DNA from: Pseudomonadota bacterium
GTDB lineage: Bacteria > Pseudomonadota > Alphaproteobacteria > Rhodospirillales > 2-02-FULL-58-16
NCBI GenBank assembly: GCA_022567015.1
Contig: JADFHR010000148.1
Location: 1 to 8,132 of the forward strand
DNA length: 8,132 bases
Reading direction: 5' to 3'
This document shows, one piece after another, positions 1-5,400 of this stretch (position 1 is its first letter; every line of letters begins with the position of its first letter). A program made the position numbers and the translations under genes. The notes beneath the pieces are model-generated. The model ran no database searches. It saw only the letters and a list, made by a program, of their open reading frames with translations, and was not told where the DNA came from.

Positions 1-94
1 CGGCTTACCAAGGCTTTCGGACGGCGTCGCGCACGCTTCGCGATGCCCCGCATCGCCACAGCGCACGCTTAAGGCCGAAAACCTTGGTAAGCCG
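1..94. repeat. Inverted repeat pair (1-20 and 75-94)
   Basis: The first 20 bases (CGGCTTACCAAGGCTTTCGG) are the reverse complement of 75-94 with one mismatch, and equally of 134-153 in the second tandem unit. The two arms could form a long stem around a loop of about 54 bases. The loop also carries a short direct repeat, gcgcacgctt, at 28-37 and 61-70. No coding region is supported between 1 and 184. The structure lies downstream of the universal stress protein gene, so it might help end that transcript, but no T tract follows. It may continue beyond the left window edge. Confidence 0.7.
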
Positions 95-188
95 GCTCGT
101 CGGGTCATGATCAGTGACCCTTGGTATTAGGGCCGAAAACCTTGGTAAGCCGGCTCGTCGGGTCATGATCAGCGTCCCTTGGTATCAG
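73..188. repeat. 58-bp tandem direct repeat, two units
   Basis: Unit 1 is 73-130 and unit 2 is 131-188. They match at 55 of 58 positions; the differences cluster in the segment after the TGATCA palindrome and in the last few bases. Each unit contains two CCTTGGTA-like words and one TGATCA. Unit 2 includes the stop codon of the stress protein gene (185-187), so the last coding base triplet comes from repeat-like DNA. A 25-base segment of the same family recurs at 5349-5373, which indicates a dispersed intergenic repeat rather than a purely local duplication. Confidence 0.85.
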
Positions 189-1021
189 TGGGACATCAGC
201 ACCGGAACGGTCATGTGTTTGAGCATGTGCAGGGTCACCCCGCCCAAGACAAGCTCGCGCCACCGCGCATGGCCGTAGGCCCCCATGACAATCAGGTCCG
301 CGCCGTCGTCCGCCGCCCTGGAGAGAATCAGATTCCCCGTGCCGATGCCGTTGGCACGGAAGTGTTGCGAACGGGCGGCGATGCCGTGCCGGGCCAGGTG
401 CCGGCAAATGCGCTCGCCGGGTTCGCGGCCGGCGTCTGCCGACACATCATGGCGGTAAACGGTGATGACGTTCACCTTTTCCGCCCCGCGCAGGATAGGC
501 AGGGCGTCGTTCACGGCGCGGGCGGCCGGGAGGCTGCCGTCCCAGGCGACCATGACCCGCTTACCGATAGAGGGATACGTGCCCACGTGGGGCACCACCA
601 GGACCGGCCGGCCGGCGGACAGGACCACATGGTCCGGCATGGTGCCCGGGCCGGCGATTTCGCTGGCGTCGGGATCACGCTGGCCGATCACCACCACGTC
701 GCAAAAGCGGGCCTGTTCGCTGAGAATGTCGATCCGGTCACCTTCCTCGCACAGCCACGCACTGGCAACACCGGCTTTTTCGGCCTGCTCGCGGAACATG
801 GTCTCGGCCCGCGCCGCCCGCTCCCGCACCGCCTCGGCCTGGGCCGCCAGAACATCGGCGCTGATCTGGACCTTGATGGAGGAAGGAATATGGGGATCGG
901 TGATCACATAGAGGCCGGTCAGGTGGGCCCGGTGCGCCACGGCCAGATCGATCGCCGCCCGCAGCCGGACCGGACACGGCTTGCGGTTGTCAATGTGAAC
1001 CAGAATGTCCCTGAGTCCCAT
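185..1021 (-). CDS. Universal stress protein, tandem UspA domains
   Basis: The 278-residue product begins MGLRDILVHID, the usual first beta strand of UspA domains, and contains two Usp domains (about 1-145 and 153-278). This is the normal size for tandem-type Usp proteins, which are cytoplasmic, often nucleotide-binding and induced by starvation, oxygen limitation or oxidants. The second domain starts KRVMVAWDGS (154-163). It ends with GAYGHARWRELVLGG (247-261), the form of the ATP-binding G-x2-G-x9-G motif common in this subfamily, followed by TVPVLMSH. The first domain lacks a clean copy of that motif. The start at 1021 has a purine-rich GAAGAAGGGA just upstream. An in-frame ATG pair at 1091-1096, preceded by GAGGG, would add 25 residues beginning MMYEEAAV and cannot be excluded. 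A perfect FNR-type box lies upstream, so induction by low oxygen is likely. The stop codon sits inside a repeat unit. Confidence 0.93.
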   Translation of the reverse strand: MGLRDILVHIDNRKPCPVRLRAAIDLAVAHRAHLTGLYVITDPHIPSSIKVQISADVLAAQAEAVRERAARAETMFREQAEKAGVASAWLCEEGDRIDILSEQARFCDVVVIGQRDPDASEIAGPGTMPDHVVLSAGRPVLVVPHVGTYPSIGKRVMVAWDGSLPAARAVNDALPILRGAEKVNVITVYRHDVSADAGREPGERICRHLARHGIAARSQHFRANGIGTGNLILSRAADDGADLIVMGAYGHARWRELVLGGVTLHMLKHMTVPVLMSH

Positions 1022-1161
1022 CTGTCCCTTCTTCCGAACCGGGCCGGACGTTTGCCCGGTTGCGCGGGAAATCACGGCGGCTTCCTCGTACATCATCGCA
1101 CCCTCGCCTTTCGGACGTCGCGGCCAAGGGCCGACCCGTCCTCGAACATTTTCATCGAGGG

Positions 1162-1167
1162 AACGTA
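1162..1167 (-). promoter_or_regulatory. Candidate -10 for the stress protein gene
   Basis: On the minus strand this reads TACGTT, with T, A and the final T matching the -10 consensus. It starts about 29 bases from the centre of the FNR-type box at 1190-1203, the spacing expected when an FNR-family activator binds around -41.5. The predicted start of transcription is near 1155. That would keep both candidate translation starts (1096 and 1021) in the transcript. This is spacing-based inference only. Confidence 0.4.
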
Positions 1168-1189
1168 GAATCAAACCACCCGACGGGCA

Positions 1190-1203
1190 TTGATTTCGAT
1201 CAA
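1190..1203. promoter_or_regulatory. FNR/FixK/Anr-type binding site
   Basis: The sequence TTGATTTCGATCAA is a perfect TTGAT-N4-ATCAA palindrome, the consensus for FNR, Anr and alphaproteobacterial FixK/FnrL regulators. It lies between the divergent stress protein and YdcH-like genes. Its centre (1196.5) is correctly placed to activate the minus-strand promoter as a class II site. It is about 24 bases from a TATAAG on the plus strand, slightly close for class II activation of the YdcH-like gene. Universal stress protein genes are common FNR/Anr targets in other proteobacteria, which supports the reading. No second copy with both half-sites was seen in the window. Confidence 0.82.
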
Positions 1204-1220
1204 GGCGAACCACACATAGG

Positions 1221-1226
1221 TATAAG
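1221..1226 (+). promoter_or_regulatory. Candidate -10 for the YdcH-like gene
   Basis: TATAAG lies 47 bases before the ATG at 1273 and downstream of the FNR-type box. There is no good -35 hexamer at the right distance, which fits an activator-dependent promoter. The spacing to the box is about 5 bases shorter than the classical arrangement, so regulation of this gene by the same site is only a suggestion. Confidence 0.35.
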
Positions 1227-1272
1227 CAGGATTACCGTCACCCAGCACGGGCGTGGCGGGGAGGGCACCCCG

Positions 1273-1521
1273 ATGACGGACTTTGAGCGCCTCGTGGTCG
1301 AGCGGTTTCCCGAGCACGAGAAGGTCATTCACAATCTCAGCGACTCCGACCCGCGTTTTAACGCGCTCTGCCACCAGTACGGCGAGGCGAGCAGAAAGCT
1401 ATGCCGCCTCGAAAATGCACCCAGCTTGTACGTGAAGGTCGAGACCGAAATCTTAAGCCGGCGATGTAGCGCCCTTGAGGATCAGTTGGTGGCCTTCATG
1501 CGGCGGAGCCCCGGTCGGTAA
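1273..1521 (+). CDS. YdcH/DUF465-like small protein
   Basis: This 82-residue protein is rich in charged residues and predicted to be helical. The N-terminal part, ERLVVERFPEHEKVIHNL, followed by DPRFNALCHQYGEASRKLCRLE, resembles the YdcH (DUF465) pattern of an [EF]FPEH..KI..L...D..F..L...Y.E.N..I.R.E motif. A C-terminal helix (LSRRCSALEDQLVAFM, 61-76) matches the usual basic R-x-x-L-x-D segment. Family members are about 70-80 residues, so the length fits. Their molecular role is not established. The chosen ATG follows a GGGGAGGG ribosome-binding sequence; the reading frame is open further upstream, but that part overlaps the promoter and lacks family similarity. It is divergent from the stress protein gene and shares its FNR-type regulatory region. 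A 131-base gap separates it from the next gene, so co-transcription is possible but unproven. Confidence 0.78.
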   Translation: MTDFERLVVERFPEHEKVIHNLSDSDPRFNALCHQYGEASRKLCRLENAPSLYVKVETEILSRRCSALEDQLVAFMRRSPGR

Positions 1522-1536
1522 GCGTTTTGCCGGGGC
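1508..1536 (+). terminator. Weak hairpin at the end of the YdcH-like gene
   Basis: GCCCCGG (1508-1514) and CCGGGGC (1530-1536) form a perfect 7-bp stem around the stop codon, with a 15-base loop containing TTTT. No T tract follows the stem, so this is at best a weak or attenuating structure and it could be chance in GC-rich DNA. Confidence 0.2.
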
Positions 1537-1652
1537 CTCGGCCTTGGCAACGAAGACATCCGGCACCAGGCATGCATTCATCCGGCAAGCTCGCCACGCG
1601 AGCCAACAGCCGACGGGTGCACAATACCTAAGGAGTGGTGAGACAGGGCGCC

Positions 1653-2051
1653 ATGCTTGAGATTGATCCGGGAACGGTTTGTTACATCGTCCTCAAGGCG
1701 CGGCAGGTTTACGCGCCGGAGGACACGATCGAGGAAAATTTCGGCGCCAACCCGGTGGACGAGGATGCTCTCGAGGCGTTGGCCGGCAATGAGGACGATC
1801 CCAACCTCCAGGAGCTCAAGGCGTGGATCGAATCCTTGAACCTGGACGAGCAATGCCAGCTGGTGGCGCTCGCCTGGCTGGGACGGGACGACTACGCCAA
1901 AGAGGATTGGGCGGAGGCGGTCGTGACCGCGCAGCAACGCCACAGCGAACACACGGGTGACTACCTGCTCGGCATGCCGCTCCTCGCCGACTACCTGGAG
2001 GAAGGCCTGGCCCAATTCGACCTGTCGTGCGAAGACTTCAAGGACGGCTAG
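1653..2051 (+). CDS. DUF3775 family protein
   Basis: The 132-residue acidic protein begins MLEIDPGTVCYIVLKAR and has the features of the DUF3775 family, found mainly in alphaproteobacteria: an N-terminal helix with KAR, an acidic linker, NLQELKAWIESLNLDEQCQLVALAWLGR split over residues 51-78, DDYAKEDWAEAV (79-90), and HTGDYLLGMPLLADYLEEGL (100-119). It ends with a CEDF motif (126-129). Length agrees with the family. Function is unknown; no catalytic motif, signal peptide or membrane segment is visible. The ATG at 1653 is preferred because the family starts there. An in-frame GTG at 1635 lies next to AAGGAG but with no usable spacing, while a GTG at 1638 has only two bases. The TAG stop falls inside the left arm of an inverted-repeat element. 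It is convergent with the GIY-YIG gene. Confidence 0.9.
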   Translation: MLEIDPGTVCYIVLKARQVYAPEDTIEENFGANPVDEDALEALAGNEDDPNLQELKAWIESLNLDEQCQLVALAWLGRDDYAKEDWAEAVVTAQQRHSEHTGDYLLGMPLLADYLEEGLAQFDLSCEDFKDG

Positions 2052-2309
2052 GCCATATTTCATCAAGGAAACGGGAATTGCGGCGAGCAACGTTCGTCCA
2101 AGGTGGCGGGCGAAGCCGAACGGCATAGCCCGGGCTATGGCTTGAGGCTGCGGGCGCCGATGTGGGCGGACAGGGCCGCCGCAAAATCGTTCAGCGGTGA
2201 ACGGCACACATTGCTCCTTCGTGGAAACCGGCGCCATCCGTTGAAGGGCAATCCCCGGCGTTGCGTGCGCCAGCGCCTTCATGAAATATCCGGGCCAGGC
2301 CTGACCGTC
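2044..2309. repeat. Inverted-repeat-bounded intergenic element
   Basis: ATATTTCATCAAGG at 2055-2068 is repeated in inverted orientation at 2276-2289 with one mismatch. The similarity extends outwards with an indel: the left side reads GACGGCTAGGCC and the right side, on the minus strand, reads GACGGTCAGGCCTGGCCCGG. The right arm contains the GIY-YIG stop codon and the left arm contains the DUF3775 stop. The interior (about 2069-2275) holds no supported gene and includes a perfect palindrome. The arrangement resembles a small non-autonomous transposable element or a paired 3'-end repeat. I found no clear target-site duplication, so the origin is open. Confidence 0.5.
2124..2139. repeat. Perfect 16-bp palindrome
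   Basis: CATAGCCCGGGCTATG is identical to its reverse complement. It lies in the middle of the non-coding stretch between the convergent DUF3775 and GIY-YIG genes. It could form a cruciform or a short-loop hairpin in RNA from either strand and might act as a bidirectional terminator, although no T tracts flank it. Confidence 0.55.
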
Positions 2310-2752
2310 AACAGGTGGGCCGGACAAACGCGGCAATCGGTGCTGCCGAAGCCGGGCACGGGTGCGTGGAATCGGGGGCGGGCGAGCAGCGCCTGCACGA
2401 GCGCGCACTCATCCCCGCCGGCGAAGGCGATCGCCAGCATCGCCTCGGCGGCCCCGGTGAGGCGGTCCACGTGCCAGTGCGGCGGCTTACCCCGCCGAAG
2501 GTGCCGCTTCACGCGCCCCCGGATGCCGCCACGGCCGCGGGCGTTCCCCGCATAGACGTACCAGCCCGGCGCCACGACGACGGGCGCCAGGGTGCGGAGT
2601 CTCAGGGACAGCGGTCGGGCGAGGATCATCAGCAGCAGATAGGCGCCGGGCGCCGCGGGCAGCGACGCCGCGTCGGCCGCGCACGGCGCGGGATCGCCGG
2701 CAAGAGCCCGCAATTCGTCGAGTACGCCAGGGGGCACGCCGGCCGCCATCAT
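2279..2752 (-). CDS. GIY-YIG nuclease-like protein (DUF123)
   Basis: The 157-residue protein matches the DUF123 group of the GIY-YIG nuclease superfamily. The GIY counterpart is PGAYLLLMIL (35-44) and the YIG counterpart is PGWYVYAGNARGRGG (62-76). It is followed by a basic helix, RGRVKRHLRRGKP (78-90), HWHVD (92-96), ECALVQALL (115-123) with the likely metal-binding glutamate, and VPGFGSTDCRVCPAHLL (132-148), the conserved Cys/His tail. A role in cutting or binding DNA is inferred from the fold only; no substrate is known for this group. Translation starts with ATG overlapping the TGA of the upstream TPR gene (ATGA), which indicates coupling. The last nine residues, TVRPGPDIS, lie beyond the usual end of the domain and are encoded by an inverted-repeat arm, suggesting the C-terminus was altered by that element. 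Confidence 0.9.
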   Translation of the reverse strand: MMAAGVPPGVLDELRALAGDPAPCAADAASLPAAPGAYLLLMILARPLSLRLRTLAPVVVAPGWYVYAGNARGRGGIRGRVKRHLRRGKPPHWHVDRLTGAAEAMLAIAFAGGDECALVQALLARPRFHAPVPGFGSTDCRVCPAHLLTVRPGPDIS

Positions 2753-4284
2753 GGCGCACCGCTCCGCTCTCCGAGGCGCTCGGCCACGGCCGCCGAAATC
2801 GCCTCGAACACGTCGTCCCACTCCCCGCTCACCCGCTGGCGGAACAGCCGCATTGTCGGATACCAGGGGCTGTCCGCGCGCTCCAGCAGCCAGCGCCAGT
2901 CGGGGCTGCGCTTGAGCGCAACCCACACCGGGCGGCCCAGGGCGCCGGCCAGGTGGGCGACCGAGGTGTCCGACGTGATCACCAGGTCCAGGTTGGCCAT
3001 GACGCCCGCGGTGTCGTCGAAGGTGGCGCAGCGGGAGCCCAGGTCCGCAATCCCGACACCTTCGGGCAGGTCCCCCAGCTGTTCGTGGCCATGGCCCTTC
3101 TGCAGGCTGAACAGGCGTACCCCCGGCATGCGCGCGATCGGCAGGAACCGCTCGAGGTCCAGCGACCGTCCCCGGTCGGCGCCGCCCACGGGCGTTCCCT
3201 GCCACGCGATGCCGACGCGCAACCCCGGTTTATCGGCCAGGGTTTCGCGCCAATGGGCGATGTGCTCCGGCGCCGGCCTCAGATACGGGACCTGGGCGGG
3301 GACGGTCTCCAGGGTCGTGCCGAACAGAAAGGGCAGGCTGAGCAAGGGAACATGCAGATCGAATTCCGGCAGCGGCTGGTGACTCGTCACCACCCGATCG
3401 ACGCCGTCCATGCGCGAACACAGGTCCTTCAACGCCGGCTGCACGGCGAGGACGACCCGCGCGCCGCGCGCCCGGATCAGGGGCGCGTACCGGCAAAACT
3501 GGATGGTATCTCCGAAACCCTGTTCGCCGACCACCAGGATCGTCTTGCCGGCCGGGTCGGCGCCGTCCCATTGGGGCTGCGCCAGGTGGCGGCCGGGCAG
3601 GGTGACGTCGCGGAGGCGCGCCCGCCATTCGTATTCGCGCAGGCCCTCGTCGAACTGGCCGTCGAGGAGCAGGCAGTCCGCCAGATGGACATGCCCCTCG
3701 GCATAGTCGGGCTTGATCCCGATCGCCTTGCGGCAGGCCTCGATGGCTTCATCAAGACGGCCCTGCGCCTTCAACACGACGGCAAGGTAGTTGTACGCCT
3801 CCATGTCATCGGGCCCGAGGGCGCGCCGGAACGCGGCCTCGGCCTCGGCCGGGCGGTCGAGCACGTTCAGGACGTGCCCGAGATTCTTGTGCGCGCGGGC
3901 ATCCCCGGGGTCGATCTCCAGGGCCCGCCGGTAGGCCTCCACGGTCTCCTCCAGGCGGCCCTGATGTTCAAGGGCATGGGCCAGGTCCACGTGATACGAC
4001 GCCACCGCCGGGTTGGCCTCGATGGCTTTGCGGATCAGCGCCGCGCCGGCGCCCCAGTCGCCCTTGTCGACGGCGTCGACGCCGATGCGGTGGAAGACAT
4101 CGCTTCTTCGCGGGTCCCGCCCGAGGATCCGCTCATAGAGGGCCGCGGCATCCTCGAACCGCCCGCTTTCATGCAGCGCCTGCGCCTTTCTGAGGGTGTC
4201 CCCGGCCTCGACGGAAGCACGCGCCGGCGCCGGGGTGGCGCCCCTCCTGGCCTTGGCGGCAGTGCGGCGTCGCTTGCGGTTCAT
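2749..4284 (-). CDS. TPR protein with glycosyltransferase-9-like domain
   Basis: This 511-residue cytoplasmic-type protein starts with a very basic tail (MNRKRRRTAAKARR). About six tetratricopeptide repeats follow (roughly 28-222), for example LAHALEHQGRLEETVEAYRR (101-120) and LAVVLKAQGRLDEAIEACRK (167-186). The C-terminal half resembles ADP-heptose/GT9-type glycosyltransferases: GEQGFGDTIQFCRY (253-266) at the start of the first Rossmann half, VGIAWQG (357-363) opening the second, and TSDTSVAHLAGALGRPVW (437-454), the donor-binding signature. No signal peptide is present. Proteins of this architecture are frequent in alphaproteobacteria; a role in modifying cell-surface glycans or proteins is likely but the acceptor is unknown. 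The ATG at 4284 has GAAAGG about six bases upstream. It forms a two-gene unit with the GIY-YIG gene. Its upstream region carries the G-tract repeat array. Confidence 0.9.
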   Translation of the reverse strand: MNRKRRRTAAKARRGATPAPARASVEAGDTLRKAQALHESGRFEDAAALYERILGRDPRRSDVFHRIGVDAVDKGDWGAGAALIRKAIEANPAVASYHVDLAHALEHQGRLEETVEAYRRALEIDPGDARAHKNLGHVLNVLDRPAEAEAAFRRALGPDDMEAYNYLAVVLKAQGRLDEAIEACRKAIGIKPDYAEGHVHLADCLLLDGQFDEGLREYEWRARLRDVTLPGRHLAQPQWDGADPAGKTILVVGEQGFGDTIQFCRYAPLIRARGARVVLAVQPALKDLCSRMDGVDRVVTSHQPLPEFDLHVPLLSLPFLFGTTLETVPAQVPYLRPAPEHIAHWRETLADKPGLRVGIAWQGTPVGGADRGRSLDLERFLPIARMPGVRLFSLQKGHGHEQLGDLPEGVGIADLGSRCATFDDTAGVMANLDLVITSDTSVAHLAGALGRPVWVALKRSPDWRWLLERADSPWYPTMRLFRQRVSGEWDDVFEAISAAVAERLGERSGAP

Positions 4285-4323
4285 GGGGGCCTTTCGTGCC
4301 GCGGAGTCCGCGGTTTGCCGGAC

Positions 4324-4432
4324 CGGACCGGCGGGGTTAGCGGAGCGCCGGCCGGGGGGTTACCGGAGCGCCGGCCGGGGGGGTTTACCGGAGCGCCGGC
4401 CGGGGGGGGTTTACCGGAGCGCCGGCCGGGGG
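4324..4432. repeat. GC-rich tandem array with graded G tracts
   Basis: Four copies of CGGAGCGCCGGCCGGGG start at 4341, 4364, 4389 and 4415, giving periods of 23, 25 and 26, and a degenerate copy lies at 4324-4339. The G tracts following the units are 4, 6, 7, 8 and 5 bases long, and they are followed by TT, TT, TTT, TTT and CC. Copies 2-4 are joined by TTACC or TTTACC. Each unit contains CCGG words that can pair into small hairpins. The array lies 40-148 bases upstream of the TPR gene, in its probable 5' leader. No reading frame here is supported as a gene. The G-rich strand is the template strand for the TPR gene. Confidence 0.9.
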
Positions 4433-4650
4433 CCGGTCCCCGGCGTCCAATTCTGTCCGATCGATTTCCTGTGGTCGAGTGTTCTTGCCATGTGGCGATC
4501 CCGGGGCGTAACGGACACACATTGCGGCCGGCCCGTCAGGCCGGCGCCGGGCCGGGGTTTTCCGGTGGACGCGGCGCGGCCTCCCGAGGCCGCCACCGGC
4601 GGCCGTTGCGCCGCTTGCGGACCCTGTCGAAGACGAAAAATCCTTAGGGA
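4433..4650. other. Non-coding region between divergent promoters
   Basis: No gene is supported here. Together with the array and flanking parts it makes up the 486-bp gap between the TPR gene and the lipoprotein gene. It contains two GC-rich hairpins: GCCGGCC/GGCCGGC (4527-4533 with 4539-4545, 5-base loop) and GCGGCCT/AGGCCGC (4576-4582 with 4587-4593, 4-base loop). A small dyad, AATCC-TTAG-GGATT (4639-4652), overlaps the first bases of the lipoprotein -35 element and could be an operator. Confidence 0.45.
4450..4478 (-). promoter_or_regulatory. Candidate promoter of the TPR / GIY-YIG unit
   Basis: On the minus strand TCGACC (4473-4478) and CAGAAT (4450-4455) are separated by 17 bases, each matching the sigma-70 consensus at four of six positions. 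Transcription would begin near 4443, giving a leader of about 160 bases that contains the whole G-tract array (as C tracts in the RNA). This is a pattern match without experimental support. Confidence 0.3.
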
Positions 4651-4680
4651 TTGGCAAATTAGACGAATTTTCTCTAGTAT
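4651..4680 (+). promoter_or_regulatory. Candidate promoter of the lipoprotein gene
   Basis: TTGGCA (4651-4656) and TAGTAT (4675-4680) are spaced by 18 bases within a locally AT-rich stretch that stands out from its GC-rich surroundings. Five of six and four of six positions agree with the sigma-70 consensus. Transcription would start near 4687, leaving a leader of about 85 bases before the ATG at 4771. Confidence 0.55.
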
Positions 4681-4770
4681 AGGGTAACCAACAAAAAGAA
4701 TACACGGTGGCGGGGGTAACCGGGCGGCAGTCCCGGGGTCCCGCACCGACGAGGGGAGGAGAAGTTCACC

Positions 4771-4971
4771 ATGAGAATGACGACGATGTTCGCCGTCGTC
4801 CTGGCCCTTACATTGCTTGGTCTTGCGGGGTGTGAGACGGCGTACGGACCAAAGCCGTTCGGCAAAGACCGGCTCAACATCGGGCTCGGCAGTGCCCCCG
4901 CGACAATACAATACGGCGGCTATCCCGTGCGTGACGACAATATCCTGCTCAGGACACGGGTGAGTTTCTGA
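4771..4971 (+). CDS. Small predicted lipoprotein
   Basis: The 66-residue product has a type II signal peptide: MRMTTMFAVVLALTLLGLAG, then Cys21, with the lipobox LAGC. Cleavage and lipidation would leave a mature protein of 46 residues starting CETAYGPKPF. Glu at position +2 is not an inner-membrane retention signal, so delivery to the outer membrane is likely. The mature part has no recognised family. It contains alternating stretches (NIGLGSAPATIQYGGYPV) and ends in RTRVSF, a terminal aromatic residue of the kind seen in outer-membrane strands, though it is far too short to form a barrel alone. A strong GGGAGGAG ribosome-binding site lies just upstream and a clear promoter candidate precedes it. 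It appears monocistronic and is convergent with the HIG1-type gene. Confidence 0.75.
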   Translation: MRMTTMFAVVLALTLLGLAGCETAYGPKPFGKDRLNIGLGSAPATIQYGGYPVRDDNILLRTRVSF

Positions 4972-5003
4972 GGCAGGGACGTCCTTGGGGCGGCGCGGCC
5001 GCG

Positions 5004-5024
5004 ACGGCGCGACACAAGCGCCGT
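5004..5024 (+). terminator. Hairpin downstream of the lipoprotein gene
   Basis: ACGGCGC (5004-5010) pairs perfectly with GCGCCGT (5018-5024) across the 7-base loop GACACAA. It begins 32 bases after the lipoprotein stop. The bases after it (TAAACG) are not a T tract, so termination strength is uncertain. Confidence 0.4.
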
Positions 5025-5041
5025 TAAACGAGAGGGCATAA

Positions 5042-5158
5042 ATGTCGCGGCGTCCGCGGACGCCCGTGGCTCGCGCGTCGCGGGGACGGCCGCCGGCGCG
5101 GCGGCGCCTGGGGTGTCTGTCGCGCTCACTGTGGCCGATCGATGACAACCGGGTTTAG
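5042..5158 (+). CDS. Possible 38-residue arginine-rich ORF
   Basis: An ATG at 5042 follows AGAGGG at a spacing of five bases and opens a 38-codon frame starting MSRRPRTPVARASRGR, with about a third of residues arginine. It ends in a TAG that overlaps the convergent HIG1-type stop by four bases. The good ribosome-binding sequence is the only positive evidence. The composition could simply reflect GC-rich non-coding DNA, and a perfect palindrome (5049-5064, GGCGTCCGCGGACGCC) inside it suggests a structural rather than coding role. Confidence 0.15.
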   Translation: MSRRPRTPVARASRGRPPARRRLGCLSRSLWPIDDNRV

Positions 5159-5343
5159 TACCCGGTGAGGACGAAATTCAGGGCCATCAGAGCGACCGTC
5201 AGGCCCTGCAACCCCACCCGCCAGCGCATCAGCAGGTTGGAATACCCGGCGATGGTCTCGTCGTCGGAGCACATCGCCCACAGGCCGGTGAACAGCACCA
5301 CGGCGGTCGATGCCATGGCAATGACCACGAAATACGGAAGCAT
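5155..5343 (-). CDS. HIG1-type twin-transmembrane protein
   Basis: The 62-residue protein has two hydrophobic segments (about 2-24, beginning LPYFVVIAMASTAVVLFTG, and 45-60, LQGLTVALMALNFVLT). They flank a short polar loop ending in YSNLLMRWRVGLQ (34-46). That loop is the hallmark of the bacterial twin-transmembrane / HIG1-domain family, related to hypoxia-induced mitochondrial proteins that associate with respiratory complexes. An inner-membrane location and a respiratory link are inferred from the family. The start at 5343 is chosen because family proteins begin just before the first membrane segment. An upstream in-frame ATG at 5379 would add MRHDQRPLVLAT, which is encoded by a dispersed repeat (5349-5373) and so is probably not original coding sequence. 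Neither start has a good ribosome-binding site. Confidence 0.85.
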   Translation of the reverse strand: MLPYFVVIAMASTAVVLFTGLWAMCSDDETIAGYSNLLMRWRVGLQGLTVALMALNFVLTGY

Positions 5344-5348
5344 GGTGG

Positions 5349-5373
5349 CTAATACCAAGGGGCGTTGATCATG
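5349..5373. repeat. Third copy of the dispersed repeat (partial)
   Basis: The 25 bases here begin CTAATACCAAGGGG and end TTGATCATG. They match the minus strand of each 58-bp unit at 73-188 at 22 of 25 positions. The copy is in the opposite orientation to those units, about 5.2 kb away, and lacks the second half of the unit. It lies directly upstream of the HIG1-type start codon at 5343, in its leader or as extra N-terminal codons. Confidence 0.75.
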
Positions 5374-5400
5374 GCGCATCGTACATCGAACCGGCGCCTG

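Noticed and set aside
73..188. CRISPR array
   Set aside because: There are only two units, directly adjacent with no spacers between them, and no cas genes are nearby.
179..1168. 329-codon plus-strand open frame opposite the stress protein gene
   Set aside because: The minus-strand Usp protein has both domains and the nucleotide-binding motif; the opposite frame has none.
1578..2408. Long minus-strand open frame across the DUF3775 gene and the following gap
   Set aside because: It is antisense to a well-supported DUF3775 gene, has no family similarity, and its composition reflects GC-rich codon shadowing.
4340..4432. Coding repeat (PAGAPVNPP or AERRPGG-type peptides)
   Set aside because: The repeat periods of 23, 25 and 26 are not multiples of three, so no frame is maintained through the array.
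2953..4647. 564-codon plus-strand open frame opposite the TPR gene
   Set aside because: It is antisense to the TPR/GT9 protein, whose motifs are clear, and runs through the tandem array; no domain is recognisable.
5361..5370. Second FNR half-site at TTGATCATGG
   Set aside because: Only one half-site is present (the other half is CATGG rather than ATCAA at the right distance), and it is part of the dispersed repeat.
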